Part shown: in pieces, positions 16,599 to 25,985 of the stretch
Layout: every line of letters begins with the position of its first letter
Position numbering within the stretch: the first letter of the stretch is position 1
Origin: Myxococcales bacterium
GTDB lineage: Bacteria > Myxococcota_A > Polyangia > Nannocystales > Nannocystaceae
NCBI GenBank assembly: GCA_020633315.1
Contig: JACKDV010000001.1
Location: 744,001 to 808,000 of the forward strand
DNA length: 64,000 nt
Reading direction: 5' to 3'
The notes under the pieces: generated by a model
What the model was told of the DNA's origin: nothing
Databases searched by the model: none
The model's input: the letters and a program-made list of their open reading frames with translations, nothing else
Translations under genes and position numbers: made by a program

Positions 16599-17858
16599 TC
16601 ATCCTTCCGCGGCCGCGCTCGCGGCCCAGCCGGCCACCTCGTCGAGGTTGCCTCGCTGCTCTTGCCCGAGCGCGGGTGCCAGCGCCTCCACGGGGCCCAT
16701 CCCCGCGAAGCGCCGCTCCGGCCCCGGGCCGAACATCTGCTCGAGATCCTCGAGGTGCTTGCCGAGCGCCGTGTAGGTGCCGCCAACGATGTCTCCCTCG
16801 CGATCGGGACGTACCGGCTTGAGGAACGCATTGGCCAGCGAGCGCGGCTGCTCGGCCCCGCGCTCCAACAGCACGAGCTGTGCGTAGCTGTGCGGCGCCG
16901 TCGAGCCCAGCTTGGCCCCCGGCGACACCGTGGCGATGAGGCGGATGATCCGGCGGATCACCTCGGCGGCCAGCGGCCCGCGGTGCTCGGTCCAGTCCTT
17001 GCGTTCCACCCCGTGCAGGTTGGAGACGAGCAGCGGGAGATCCACCGCCACGTAGCCGTAGTAGAGGCCCGTCGTCAGCTCTGCGCTGCCGATGTGCCCG
17101 CTGCCCATGGCCGAGTCGTCGCGCTCCTGCTCGAGGTCGTCCACGGCCGAGAAGAAGTCCGACTCGGTCATCTCCTCGTGCACCGTGAACGCATGCGCCA
17201 CGTGGATCGCGGCGTCGGTGCGGGCGAGCATGTCGCTGGTCACCATGCGACCGAAGAGCGCCGCATCGAGCCCGGCTCCCATGCGCAGGCCCTTGAGGTT
17301 CTTCTGCCGCTCCCGATCGAAGCGGGCCTTGGCGGCTGCCTGTACCTTCTTGGCCAGGTCCTTGCCTCCAGCCTCCTCGGCGCCCTGGGCGATCGCCATG
17401 GCCTCCGCGAACAGGAAGTCGACCTCCGGGCGGCCGAGCACGGTGAGCTGGCTGGTCTTGCAGGAGTCGTCGGCCTCCTCCGCCTCTGCCCCCTTGCTCT
17501 TCTTCTTCTCCTTGGCCTTGGCGCTCTCTCCGAGGACCAGCTTCATGAGCTCCTCGGTGGCGGCCACCGCCAGCGCCGAGTCGACGCCCTCGTCCACCAT
17601 CCGGTCGCGCACCAGCTGCTGGAAGGTCACGCGGGAGCGCACCGACATCGCCACCGGGCCCTCGCCCAGGTCGATGCTCGACAGTGCATGCGGCCCCTGT
17701 GCGCGTCGCCAGTGCCGCTTGAGGCACTGCGACGACACTCGCACCCGGGTGGCCCCGCCGAAGGGGATCCGCTTGGCGAAGCCCACGTCATCGCGGTTGA
17801 GCAGCGAGGCCGGGTAGGAGGTGAGGGTGTGGATCTGCAAGAACGGTTGGTCGGTCAT
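16599..17858 (-). CDS. cas7e: Cas7e Cascade backbone subunit
   Basis: CasC homologue that polymerises along the crRNA. The 419-residue protein starts with FLQIHTLTSYPASLLNRDD and GFAKRIPFGGATRVRVSSQC, the I-E Cas7 N-terminus. E. coli CasC is 363 residues. Part of the excess is a Lys/Glu-rich loop near residues 113-132 (KAKEKKKSKGAEAEEADDS). The central segment with HIGSAELTTGLYYGYVAVDL and the C-terminal part follow the family order. The gene lies 5 bp downstream of cas11. Confidence 0.94.
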   Translation of the reverse strand: MTDQPFLQIHTLTSYPASLLNRDDVGFAKRIPFGGATRVRVSSQCLKRHWRRAQGPHALSSIDLGEGPVAMSVRSRVTFQQLVRDRMVDEGVDSALAVAATEELMKLVLGESAKAKEKKKSKGAEAEEADDSCKTSQLTVLGRPEVDFLFAEAMAIAQGAEEAGGKDLAKKVQAAAKARFDRERQKNLKGLRMGAGLDAALFGRMVTSDMLARTDAAIHVAHAFTVHEEMTESDFFSAVDDLEQERDDSAMGSGHIGSAELTTGLYYGYVAVDLPLLVSNLHGVERKDWTEHRGPLAAEVIRRIIRLIATVSPGAKLGSTAPHSYAQLVLLERGAEQPRSLANAFLKPVRPDREGDIVGGTYTALGKHLEDLEQMFGPGPERRFAGMGPVEALAPALGQEQRGNLDEVAGWAASAAAEG

Positions 17859-17863
17859 GGTCG

Positions 17864-18406
17864 TCAGGGCTCCTGGGAGGTGGGCTGGCGGGAAACGGCG
17901 GAGAAGTAGCTGCGGGCGAGGTTGCGGCGCACGCGATCCCCGTGGGGGCGGCCATCGCTGAGCACCAGCTCGGCGACGTCGGCCCAGTCGACCGGGACGC
18001 CCTTGGACACGAGCTGGTGCGCCAGTGGTCGCACGAGGGCCAGGAGCGCGTCGCCGTGGGCCCGCAGGAGCTTGAGGACGCGCATCTCGTGCAACTGGGC
18101 GGCGGCCGCGGCCTCGCCCAGCCGGCGCTTGGGCACGTGCAATCCAGCGCCGGCGACCTCGGCCAGGCCGCCGAGGATGGCAGCCCAGCGTCGCTCGTGC
18201 TCCTCTCGATACGGCGAGGCCTCGGGAAGCATGGGCTGCAGCTCGCTCACCACGATCCGCCAGAATGCAGGTGCATCGGGGGTCTCGAACGAGAGCCGCC
18301 GCAGCGCGGCTCGGTCGCCGATCGCTCCGTCGTCACCCAGGCGAGCGGCGATCCTCGAGATCGTCCTTGGTATCGATGGGGTCTGGTCTTGCGCAAGGTC
18401 AGACAT
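17864..18406 (-). CDS. cas11: Cas11 (Cse2) small Cascade subunit
   Basis: A 180-residue all-helical small subunit that lines the non-target strand path. ATG near 18406 overlaps the cas8e stop (ATGTCTGA). A longer frame reaching 19114 lies wholly within cas8e and is rejected. Visible family patches are RAALRRLSFETPDAPAFWRI near the N-terminus and VDWADVAELVLSDG before RRNLARSYFSA at the C-terminus. Position between cas8e and cas7e matches the I-E order. Confidence 0.9.
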   Translation of the reverse strand: MSDLAQDQTPSIPRTISRIAARLGDDGAIGDRAALRRLSFETPDAPAFWRIVVSELQPMLPEASPYREEHERRWAAILGGLAEVAGAGLHVPKRRLGEAAAAAQLHEMRVLKLLRAHGDALLALVRPLAHQLVSKGVPVDWADVAELVLSDGRPHGDRVRRNLARSYFSAVSRQPTSQEP

Positions 18407-19955
18407 GGGCTCGGTCCTCGGTGGTGGTCTGGGGAACGGCGACGGCTTCGGGGAAGCTCTTGCGGAGCGCCGCTCGGAAGCGGCCCTCCGCGGCGGCACG
18501 GGTGCGGTAGCGGTGGACGTCCGGCATCGGCGTCTCGCCGAGCGCCTCCGTGAACGTGCGCCGCAGGAGGTCCACGAGGACTCGATCCCAGCGCACCCGG
18601 GCCGCGTCGGCATCGAGCGACGCGGCATCGAACAGCTCGGTGAAGAAGCAGTCGTCGATGCGGGCATCGAGGCGGTCGAGCCACGGGAGCACCCGTTTGT
18701 CGGTGAAGTCGAGATCGCCCGTGCCTTGCAGCAGGGTACACAGCGCCGGCTTGAGCACGCTGCGACCGGCCTCGGCGGCGCGCTCGAGCTGGGCCCGAGA
18801 GCGCGCGCCGAGGTGCTCGCTGTCCTCGGCCCGGGCGAGCATGCGCCGCGCCCTGGGGGGGATGGGAATCCAGCGCTCGTGATAGCCCTCGGTCTTGCCC
18901 TGCCCCCGTACCAAGGCCATCGCGACCACCACGGGCGCATCACCATCGGAGGGGCGTAGCCGCAGCGCCGGCGGACGCTGCCAGTCACCGAACAGGAGCT
19001 CGTGGAGCTTGCGGTAGTGAAAGCCGGCGGACGCGACGGTGAGCGCGGCGAGCCCTTCCTTCTTGGATGACGCCTGCAGCGGAGTCCAGATGTCCCCCGT
19101 GTCCCCGGCACCATTGCTCGAGTCGAGGCGCGGCCTGGCCGATGTCCCCGTGCGCGCGAGCAGGCCGTGCTCGCTCGGCCGCAGTCGGATCCGACGGCAG
19201 GACTCGATGAAGAACGGATGGAGCCCCTGGGACGAGCGGCTCTGCTTGCCGTCCCACGGGAGGGTCCACAGGAGCGCCGGGCCCTCTCGATCGTAGCCGT
19301 AGTCCTCCTCGAGCCGCTCGCGCTCCTCGAGCCACACGGTCACGTCTCGCCCGAAGCGCTCCCCCCAGCGAGAGCTCGGGGCGAACGCCACGCACGGCCG
19401 ATTGGCGAACCCGCCGTTCATCCGCAGCACACCGTAGTTCCCGGCCCCTCCGAAGCCCTCGAAGGTCTGCTTGGTCACCAGCGCCAGCAGCCAGTGCTCG
19501 GCCGTCCCGGCGACCGCTCGCTGGCCCTTGATGTCGAAGTTGCGGGTGGTCAGCAGGATGTCGAGCGCATCCGGGGTGGTCACCTCGTTCTTGAGCCCAT
19601 CGAGCTTCTTCTCCGGGATCGGGGGCTGCAGCAGCGCCGGCTGGTCGAGCGCCGCGACCACGAGGCACCACGGCTCCCGGGCCCCCTGGGTCAGCGCCAG
19701 CAGCAGCTCCTCCCAGACCTCGGGCTCGCGAGGGAGCGAGGACCGCCCGCTCCGCTCGAGGGCGATCGCAGCCAGCTGCACGAGGAACGCATGCCAGGGG
19801 TGACGCTGATGCGGCTGGAGGGCGGAAAACGAGATCGTGCGGTCCTCCGAGAGCCACGCGAGCACCTCGCACAGCGTGGCCCGTTGCCGCGTGGCCCCGT
19901 CGTCGGTCCACACGGTGATGATCGGATCTCGGAGGACGTCGTGGTCGGTGCTCAT
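18399..19955 (-). CDS. cas8e: Cas8e (Cse1) large Cascade subunit
   Basis: A 518-residue CasA homologue, responsible for PAM reading and Cas3 recruitment. N-terminal part has TLCEVLAWLSEDRTISF and QPHQRHPWHAFLVQLAAIAL, with PFxxHPxH-type features of Cse1. The middle contains TAEHWLLALVTKQTFEGFGG and NYGVLRMNGGFANRPCVA. The C-terminal four-helix bundle is consistent with the length. The start overlaps the cas3 stop as ATGA. Confidence 0.94.
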   Translation of the reverse strand: MSTDHDVLRDPIITVWTDDGATRQRATLCEVLAWLSEDRTISFSALQPHQRHPWHAFLVQLAAIALERSGRSSLPREPEVWEELLLALTQGAREPWCLVVAALDQPALLQPPIPEKKLDGLKNEVTTPDALDILLTTRNFDIKGQRAVAGTAEHWLLALVTKQTFEGFGGAGNYGVLRMNGGFANRPCVAFAPSSRWGERFGRDVTVWLEERERLEEDYGYDREGPALLWTLPWDGKQSRSSQGLHPFFIESCRRIRLRPSEHGLLARTGTSARPRLDSSNGAGDTGDIWTPLQASSKKEGLAALTVASAGFHYRKLHELLFGDWQRPPALRLRPSDGDAPVVVAMALVRGQGKTEGYHERWIPIPPRARRMLARAEDSEHLGARSRAQLERAAEAGRSVLKPALCTLLQGTGDLDFTDKRVLPWLDRLDARIDDCFFTELFDAASLDADAARVRWDRVLVDLLRRTFTEALGETPMPDVHRYRTRAAAEGRFRAALRKSFPEAVAVPQTTTEDRAHV

Positions 19956-22624
19956 GGCTCTCCCTCCCGGTCCAGGCTCGGGTCGAAGGCGGGGCGCAGG
20001 CCCAGGCGGTCATAGACGAGCTCGGCGTCGCCGTAGGCGAAGCGCAGGGCTCCGTTGGGCTCCGTGCTCGCGCACACGGGCGCGAGCGGATCCGCGGGGG
20101 ATCCACGGAGCAGGAAGTGGGGCACGGTGATGCGCTCCACCGGCGCTCCGAGAGGGCCGGGGACCCGAGGCTCGAAGGTGATCAGACGATCATCCTCGCC
20201 GAGCCGCGTGGTCACCTTGCCGAGCTCCTCGGCCGATGGAAACCGAGCTCCGCGACCGTGCTCGTCGTCGTCGAAGACAGATCCGCGATCGATGACGTAG
20301 GCCCGGGCCAGGCGGCGCTGAGACAACGAGCCCCCCAGCACGCGCTCACCATGCCGAGCCCAGGCCTCGCCGAGATCCTCGACGAGGGCCCGCAGCACGC
20401 TGGGGTGGGTCGAGCCTTCGACCAGCGCGCGGTTGTGCTCCGGGATCACGAAGGTGCCCCCGCGCTCGCACAGCCGCAGCGTCGCCTCCAGGACACGGAG
20501 GTCGCCGTAGACCGTTCCGTAGCCGTGGGGCCCGAGCGCCGTGCCGTCGGCGCGGATGTGCTGGCCCAGCGCGCGCTGCTCGGGCACGAGCACCTGCACC
20601 TGCGCCTGCTCGAAGCCCGCGGGACGGGGGCGGTCGTGGCGGTGGAGACGACCGATCCGCTGGAGCAGCACGTCCATGGGGCACAGATCGGTGAGCAGCA
20701 GATCCGCATCGAGGTCCAGGCTCTGCTCGACGGTCTGCGTGGCCACGAGCACCCTCCCGCGCCCGCTGGGTCGCTGCTTGCCAAAGAGGGCCTCGACGGC
20801 CGCATCGAGCCGGGTCCGATCCTCGCGAGCATAGCGAGAGTGGTGCGGGGCCACGATCCCGCCCACCGCGAAGAGCAGCTCGCTTGCCCCTCGGGTCGAC
20901 GCCAGGGCCTCGAGCGCCAGCTGGGTAGCCACGCAGTCGCGCACGAGGTTGCGCACCACGAGCACGCAAGCGCCCGCCTGTGCCGCATCGAGGGCCGCGG
21001 CGGCGACCGCCTCGGGCTCGTCGGCCGCGCGCAGGAGCCGTGGGTGCACCCCCTTGCCGGCCCCCACGTGCGCGACTGCATGCCGCTGCGGTGACTCGCC
21101 CCGGGGAGCATGGGAGACCAGCGGGTAGGGCTCGGCCACTGCATCATCGAGCCCGGGCAGCTCGGGCTCGGGCCCGGCGGCGGCGAGCAGGCGCCCCCGG
21201 GCGGCCGAGCCCAGGGTGGCGGACATCAGGAGCGCGTGGCCTCCCGCCCCGAGGTGGAAGCGCAAGACCGCCTCGAGCAGCGCGATCATGTAGTCGTCGG
21301 AGGCATGCACCTCGTCGACCACCAGCAGGTGCCGTGCGGCGCAGGTGGCCCGCATGTGCGCATGAGAGACCATGAGGGTGGAGAGCAGCACCTGATCGAT
21401 CGTCCCCACGACCACTGCCCCCGCGAGGTAGCGCTTGGGGTGCTCGGCCGCCCACCCGCGATGGCGGAGGGCGGCCTTGCCGTCGTCGTTCCACAGCACC
21501 TCGAAGCCGGGCAGGCGCCGGCCCTCGTGATCGTCCACGCGCAGGTAGCCGGGCACGGCCAGGACCGCGGGCGGGCGCTCGTCCTCGCGGGGGAACGCTC
21601 GCACGAGCGCCTCGTGCACCCGTCGATGGAGCTGGGTGGCCGCGGTGCGGGTGGGGAGGGCGAGGTAGAGCCCATCGACCTCGCCCGCGTGGAACAGGCG
21701 CATGAAGCGGGCGAGCGCCGCCTCGGTCTTGCCCGAGCCCGTCTCGGCCTCGAGCACGGTGAGGCTGCCCTGACGATCGAGGGGGAGCTCGAGGGTGGCC
21801 TGCTGCGCCGGGCGTGGATCGAAGCCGCTGATCGAGTGAAAGGACGGAGCCGTGGAGCCCAGCCCCCGACGAGCCTCGCTCACGTCGAGCCCGATGGCGC
21901 GCGCAGCAAGAGCTGCTCGCGCGCGCGCGAGCGGCATCCGATCCGCCTCGTCCTCCTCGTGGTAGGGAAAGAAGGTCGTGTCCGAGCCGAGCCAGTCGGC
22001 GAGCATCACCAGACCGGCGAAGCCGTGCTGGAAGGCAGGAGTGCTGGGCAGCGGCGATGTCCCGCCCTCGTAGGCGGCGGGGAACCACCGGCGGGTGGCT
22101 CGGTAGAGCTCGGCGATCGCTTCGAAGGGGTCTCCCCACCGCCCCGGCGCCCACGCCTCGGCGCGGAGCCTCATCAAGGAGAACGAGCCCGGTTTCCCGT
22201 GGTGGCCGATGGCCGCCACCAACAGCTGGCACGCTCCGTCGTCGGGAGCCCATCGATCGAGCTCGTCGAAGGGCAGGGCCGCAAGCAGGCGCATCTGGAG
22301 ATCGAGGTAGTGCCCGCCGAAGAGGGCGAGCGCTTCGTCCACGTGTCCGTGCCGGAACGGGGGATCGTCGAGCGCCTTGTTCTGGAACCCGTAGTTGAAC
22401 TTCCCGAGGTCGTGGAAGGCAGCCAGCACGGCCAGGCGGGCGATCTGGGAGTCGTCGAGATCGTCTTGCCCGCCCCACGCGGCGAGGCGTCGACGCAGCA
22501 CCGTGACCTCGAGCAGGCGCTCGCAGCAGGCCGCAACGTCGGCGCAGTGAGAGGGCAGGGGATGCCACCCTGGCTCGTCCCCCCGCGAGAGCTTGCCCCA
22601 GAAGTCCGTTGGATCCCCACGCAC
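19952..22624 (-). CDS. cas3: Cas3 helicase-nuclease
   Basis: Effector that unwinds and degrades target DNA. The HD nuclease domain comes first, with PSHCADVAAC near residue 30, AAFHDLGKFNYGFQNK near 65 and AIGHHGKPGSF near 140. The SF2 helicase follows: Walker A ETGSGKTEAAL near 293, DEVH box VVDEVHASDDYM near 437, and motif III MSATLGSAARG. A C-terminal domain completes about 890 residues. I prefer the GTG near 22624. The frame continues to 22774, and the upstream codons (RCPRCGRTSAS) would be an unusual extension. First gene of the cas operon, transcribed away from the helical protein at 22803. Confidence 0.93.
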   Translation of the reverse strand: MRGDPTDFWGKLSRGDEPGWHPLPSHCADVAACCERLLEVTVLRRRLAAWGGQDDLDDSQIARLAVLAAFHDLGKFNYGFQNKALDDPPFRHGHVDEALALFGGHYLDLQMRLLAALPFDELDRWAPDDGACQLLVAAIGHHGKPGSFSLMRLRAEAWAPGRWGDPFEAIAELYRATRRWFPAAYEGGTSPLPSTPAFQHGFAGLVMLADWLGSDTTFFPYHEEDEADRMPLARARAALAARAIGLDVSEARRGLGSTAPSFHSISGFDPRPAQQATLELPLDRQGSLTVLEAETGSGKTEAALARFMRLFHAGEVDGLYLALPTRTAATQLHRRVHEALVRAFPREDERPPAVLAVPGYLRVDDHEGRRLPGFEVLWNDDGKAALRHRGWAAEHPKRYLAGAVVVGTIDQVLLSTLMVSHAHMRATCAARHLLVVDEVHASDDYMIALLEAVLRFHLGAGGHALLMSATLGSAARGRLLAAAGPEPELPGLDDAVAEPYPLVSHAPRGESPQRHAVAHVGAGKGVHPRLLRAADEPEAVAAAALDAAQAGACVLVVRNLVRDCVATQLALEALASTRGASELLFAVGGIVAPHHSRYAREDRTRLDAAVEALFGKQRPSGRGRVLVATQTVEQSLDLDADLLLTDLCPMDVLLQRIGRLHRHDRPRPAGFEQAQVQVLVPEQRALGQHIRADGTALGPHGYGTVYGDLRVLEATLRLCERGGTFVIPEHNRALVEGSTHPSVLRALVEDLGEAWARHGERVLGGSLSQRRLARAYVIDRGSVFDDDEHGRGARFPSAEELGKVTTRLGEDDRLITFEPRVPGPLGAPVERITVPHFLLRGSPADPLAPVCASTEPNGALRFAYGDAELVYDRLGLRPAFDPSLDREGEP

Positions 22625-22802
22625 GCGCCCGCATGATGACGCAGATCGGAGACCCCAGACGAGCGATTCCCCGACCTCACTCGCGCTCGTCCGTCCACAT
22701 CGCGGACACCTGTCCCATTCGTGTCGTCGGGGGATCGTCCAAATTCCCTCGCCCCGCCATTTCCCCTTCGCCACTCCATCCCACGCCCCCTACGTTGCAT
22801 CC
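22625..22802. promoter_or_regulatory. Divergent intergenic region, cas operon promoter side
   Basis: About 178 bp between the preferred cas3 start and the GTG of the divergent gene. Both promoters should lie here. I see no convincing -35/-10 pair or operator. If cas3 starts at 22774 the region shrinks to 28 bp. Confidence 0.4.
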
Positions 22803-23648
22803 GTGGCAAAGTCCAAGACCCCCCGCTCCACTGCATCCACTCGCTCGACCAAGGCTCGCAAGCCAGCCTCACGCAAGGCCGCGACCCCGCCCGATCCCAC
22901 CTCCGACGCCGCCTTGCTCGCCCTGCCTGCGTCCTACGCCGCCCCGCCCGACATCCCCGTCGCCATCGCCATCCGCGAGCTGCTCTCGCTCGCTCGTCTC
23001 GCCCGAGCCTGCGCCGATCGGCTCGCCCCGCTGGGCATCGACGCGGATGCCATCGATCGTGCGGCCCGCTTCGCGCGGGCTCTCGGCCGCACGCAGAAGG
23101 CCTGGGAGGCCGCGCGGGCCGAGGTGGCCCTCGCGGCCTCCGAGCGCAAGCTCCTGACCGAGGCCGAGGCCCTCGACGCCAAGCTGCTCGCCGGTGGTCG
23201 CTGGGCCCTGCGGCGCGATGCTACGGCACAGGCCGAGCTGTCGCGGATCTCCGAGGGCAGCGGCCTGCTCGACACGCTCCAAGACCTCCGCGACCTGCTC
23301 GCGTTGTGGGAGCGCCACGCCGAGCACCGCGCTCACACGCGCATCACCGCCAAGGACCTCGCCCGTGCCGCGGTCTTGATCGAGAAGCTCGAGGGCGCGG
23401 CCCATCGCGAGGCCGACGACGTGGCGGCTGCCCGCGCGTTGATGCTGCGCAACCGAGCGTTCTGGGCGGGGCACGAGCTGGCGCAGGAGATCCGCGAGGG
23501 CGGCCGCTATGCGTTCGGCGACGAGCCCACGCTGGCGGCGAAGTTCGTCTCGCGCTACCGCAGCGCCAACCGACGCCGCGCCAAGGCACGGCGTCGGCAG
23601 ACCCCGAGCGCCTCCGCGACCGAGACCGAGACCGCAGCGTCCGCGTAG
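22803..23648 (+). CDS. Helical protein of unknown function divergent from cas3
   Basis: A 281-residue protein I do not recognise. GTG start at 22803. The frame is open further upstream but there overlaps the cas3 promoter region. The first 30 residues are Lys/Arg/Ser/Thr-rich (KARKPASRKAA), like a nucleic-acid-binding tail. The remainder is almost all helical and rich in Ala, Arg, Leu and Glu, with a probable coiled-coil stretch over EAARAEVALAASERKLLTEA. The C-terminus is again basic (RRRAKARRRQ). No signal peptide. Its place beside the cas operon may be chance. The downstream region contains the tandem repeat array. Confidence 0.6.
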   Translation: MAKSKTPRSTASTRSTKARKPASRKAATPPDPTSDAALLALPASYAAPPDIPVAIAIRELLSLARLARACADRLAPLGIDADAIDRAARFARALGRTQKAWEAARAEVALAASERKLLTEAEALDAKLLAGGRWALRRDATAQAELSRISEGSGLLDTLQDLRDLLALWERHAEHRAHTRITAKDLARAAVLIEKLEGAAHREADDVAAARALMLRNRAFWAGHELAQEIREGGRYAFGDEPTLAAKFVSRYRSANRRRAKARRRQTPSASATETETAASA

Positions 23649-23710
23649 GCACCGAGCTCGCGACCGGCCGCGGAGCGCCCCGAGATCCCCGCTCTGCGGC
23701 CGCCTACGCC

Positions 23711-23828
23711 CGATCGTTGCTCGTTCGCAGCCGATCGTTGCCCGCCCGCGGCCGATCGTTGCCCGTCCGCGGCCGATCGTTGCCCGTCCGCGGCCGATCG
23801 TTGCCCGTCCGCGGCCGATCGTTGCCTC
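23711..23828. repeat. Tandem repeat, six copies of a 21-bp unit
   Basis: CGATCGTTGC begins at 23711, 23732, 23753, 23774, 23795 and 23816, exactly every 21 bp. The unit is CGATCGTTGCCCGTCCGCGG plus C. The last four units are the most alike, and each carries the palindrome CGATCG. It occupies the 347-bp gap between 23648 and 23996, which holds no gene I can support. It could be a protein-binding array or simple slippage. Confidence 0.85.
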
Positions 23829-23995
23829 GCGCGCATCGCGAAGCTCGCTCGATGGCCTCCCAGATGCCCTTTACGCCTCGATCTCCGACTCGGCGGCCCA
23901 CGAGATCGAGGCTCCCGCTGCCCTCGGTGCGCCCCCTTGCTCCACGCGGGCGGGGTCCGCCGTCTCGTCGACGAAGCCCCCGACGAGCCGTGGGC

Positions 23996-25378
23996 TCATC
24001 GGAACCGCGCGACGAGTGCCTGGTAGATGCGGTGGTCGATGGCCAGCCCGACGAACAGGCCCGCCGAGGGGTCTCGCCAGTTGCCGGTGGACGGTACGTC
24101 TCCATCGCCGACGAAGGGGTCGCCCACGCGGAGCCCATCGTCGAGCTGCCGGGTCTTGTGGAGCGAGAGCCCCACGGCCAGCGAGATCCCACCGGTGGGG
24201 GTGATCGCCAGCCCGGTGGTGAAGCCATCGAGGGGCTTGGTGGCGTCGACGCCGACGAAGAGGTTGGCGAAGTAGTTGTGCCACCGCATCTGCTCGTAGT
24301 CGACGCCTCCGATCATCCACTGCGCCCCCACCATCACCCGAGCCCCGACTCGATCGAAGCGCTCGGTGCTCGTGTCCAGCCCGCCCACGATCACACCGTC
24401 GCGCACCCCGAAGGAGGGCAGGCGCGCGGTGTCGAAGCCCGGGATGGCCACGGCGGCCAAGTGGTGGACGGGACGGATCCCGACCTTGGTCGTGGCCGCG
24501 ATGGTCGTCTCGATCCCTCCGTCGGCCGACGGGGGATCGGTGACCCGCAGCGTGTACTCGAGCTTGCCATCTCCGCATCGCATCCAGGGACCTATCGGAA
24601 CCACCGTGAAGTCGATCCCGGCGCCGTCCCGACTGGCCGCGCCTGCCTGCTCCGGTGGCGCTGCCTCGTTCTCGAGCGTGGTGCGAAAGGGCTCCACGGC
24701 CGCGCACGACTCGACCTCGATCGAGTACGACCTCGCGCGGCCCTCGACCTCGGAGAGGGGACGAAGGACGGCGACCTGGAGGATCGTGCCCTCGCGCACC
24801 GAGGACGGGAAGGGGCTGGCCGGGGCGCCGGAGGGCAGGTGGACCAGGAACACGGTGTCCTTGCGATCCCTCGAACGGAACCTCCGCCCGAAGGGGCGAC
24901 CGAGGCCAGCCTTGCCGAGCGATTCGACGAGCGTCTTGCTCTTCGTCTCGCCATTGGCGGTCCACCACGCAGCAGCGGCAGTGTCCAAGGAGACATCGGT
25001 TGGATCAGCGTCATCGGCCTCGTCGCCCTTGGGTGGGGGATCGGCGAAGAACGAGCGCTTGTCGCAGACCACCGTGGTGCCGGCCGGAGTACTCAGCTCC
25101 ACCTTCAGCTCCACGGCCTCGACGTCCACTTGGTCCTTGCGGATCTCGTAGGGCCCCGGCCCATTGAGTCGCACGGTCCCCACCTCGACCGCCGCCACGG
25201 TCGTGTCCGCGGGGAGCCCCGTGGTCTGGATCGTCAGCTGCAATGAATCCTCGGGGCTCGGGGCCGCCAGAGCCGGGTTCTCGCGGCAAGCGAACGAGCC
25301 GTCGGACTCCTTCGATACCTCGTAGGTCGCGGCCGTGCTCTGGGCCGCCAACATCCACATCAACAGCGTGCTAGACAT
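23996..25378 (-). CDS. Secreted protein of unknown function
   Basis: A 460-residue protein with a short signal peptide (MSSTLLMWMLAAQSTA). The mature protein is beta-rich in its first part, with CREN, VVCDK and VESCAA as its few Cys sites. The C-terminal 180 residues have alternating hydrophobic and aromatic strands (VGARVMVGAQWMIGGVDY, GLAITPTGGISLAVGLSL) and end in Phe-Arg, as in outer-membrane beta-barrel proteins. I infer an outer-membrane or surface location. It overlaps the upstream trypsin-like gene by 8 bp, so the two are coupled. Confidence 0.65.
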   Translation of the reverse strand: MSSTLLMWMLAAQSTAATYEVSKESDGSFACRENPALAAPSPEDSLQLTIQTTGLPADTTVAAVEVGTVRLNGPGPYEIRKDQVDVEAVELKVELSTPAGTTVVCDKRSFFADPPPKGDEADDADPTDVSLDTAAAAWWTANGETKSKTLVESLGKAGLGRPFGRRFRSRDRKDTVFLVHLPSGAPASPFPSSVREGTILQVAVLRPLSEVEGRARSYSIEVESCAAVEPFRTTLENEAAPPEQAGAASRDGAGIDFTVVPIGPWMRCGDGKLEYTLRVTDPPSADGGIETTIAATTKVGIRPVHHLAAVAIPGFDTARLPSFGVRDGVIVGGLDTSTERFDRVGARVMVGAQWMIGGVDYEQMRWHNYFANLFVGVDATKPLDGFTTGLAITPTGGISLAVGLSLHKTRQLDDGLRVGDPFVGDGDVPSTGNWRDPSAGLFVGLAIDHRIYQALVARFR

Positions 25379-25877
25379 TCAACCCTCTCTTCGTCGGGAG
25401 TAGATACGTGCGTGATCCGTTGGAGCCCACCACGAACCCGACCAGGCGACCGTTTACATCGGCAACGGGGGCGCCACTGTCCCCCCCGATCGCAAGATCG
25501 TGCTCGAGCTCGATGAGCCCCCTCATCGAGGTTCCATCGGAGAAGCGCACCCGCACGTCCACGCCGTGGATCAGCGCGTCGGTGGGCACCCATCGCCGAC
25601 GTCCTCCCAAGGTGGCCTCGACTCGGGCCGGAATCCGACTCCGGGCCGGGAGCTCGTCCTCGGGGAGCTTGGACTCGACCATCACGGCCAGCGCGACCTC
25701 GTCATGGCTGCGCCCCTCGGCGACCCGGAGGGCCCAGTGCACGGAGACCACGCCCTTGCGCCTCCCCAGGGTGCAGCGCGCTCGGGTGAGCGCATCCGCG
25801 AGCCCCTCGGCCTCGCTCGCGGAGAGCGGCTGGCCGTCGATGCGGATCCCGGTCGGTCGCCGTCTTCGCTGGTTCAT
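25371..25877 (-). CDS. Trypsin-like protease domain protein
   Basis: A 168-residue protein with AIGGDSGAPVADVNGRLVGF near residue 130, the Ser-bearing GDSG motif of chymotrypsin-fold proteases and the strand after it. No His-Asp pair in standard spacing is visible; only HWAL, SHDEVAL and IHGVDV offer candidate His residues. It is short for the fold and has no signal peptide. It may be a compact cytoplasmic trypsin-like domain of the sort associated with bacterial conflict modules, or an inactive one. First gene of a two-gene unit with the secreted protein, and divergent from the metalloprotease gene. Confidence 0.7.
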   Translation of the reverse strand: MNQRRRRPTGIRIDGQPLSASEAEGLADALTRARCTLGRRKGVVSVHWALRVAEGRSHDEVALAVMVESKLPEDELPARSRIPARVEATLGGRRRWVPTDALIHGVDVRVRFSDGTSMRGLIELEHDLAIGGDSGAPVADVNGRLVGFVVGSNGSRTYLLPTKRGLNV

Positions 25878-25985
25878 CGCTGCCGACTCCCCGCGCTGCG
25901 GAGCCGTGGCTCGTCGCGCGCTGCCAGGCAGTGACGCGAGCGCACCAAACCGTCACGAGAAACTTCGGTCGTCGCAGCAGGAGGC

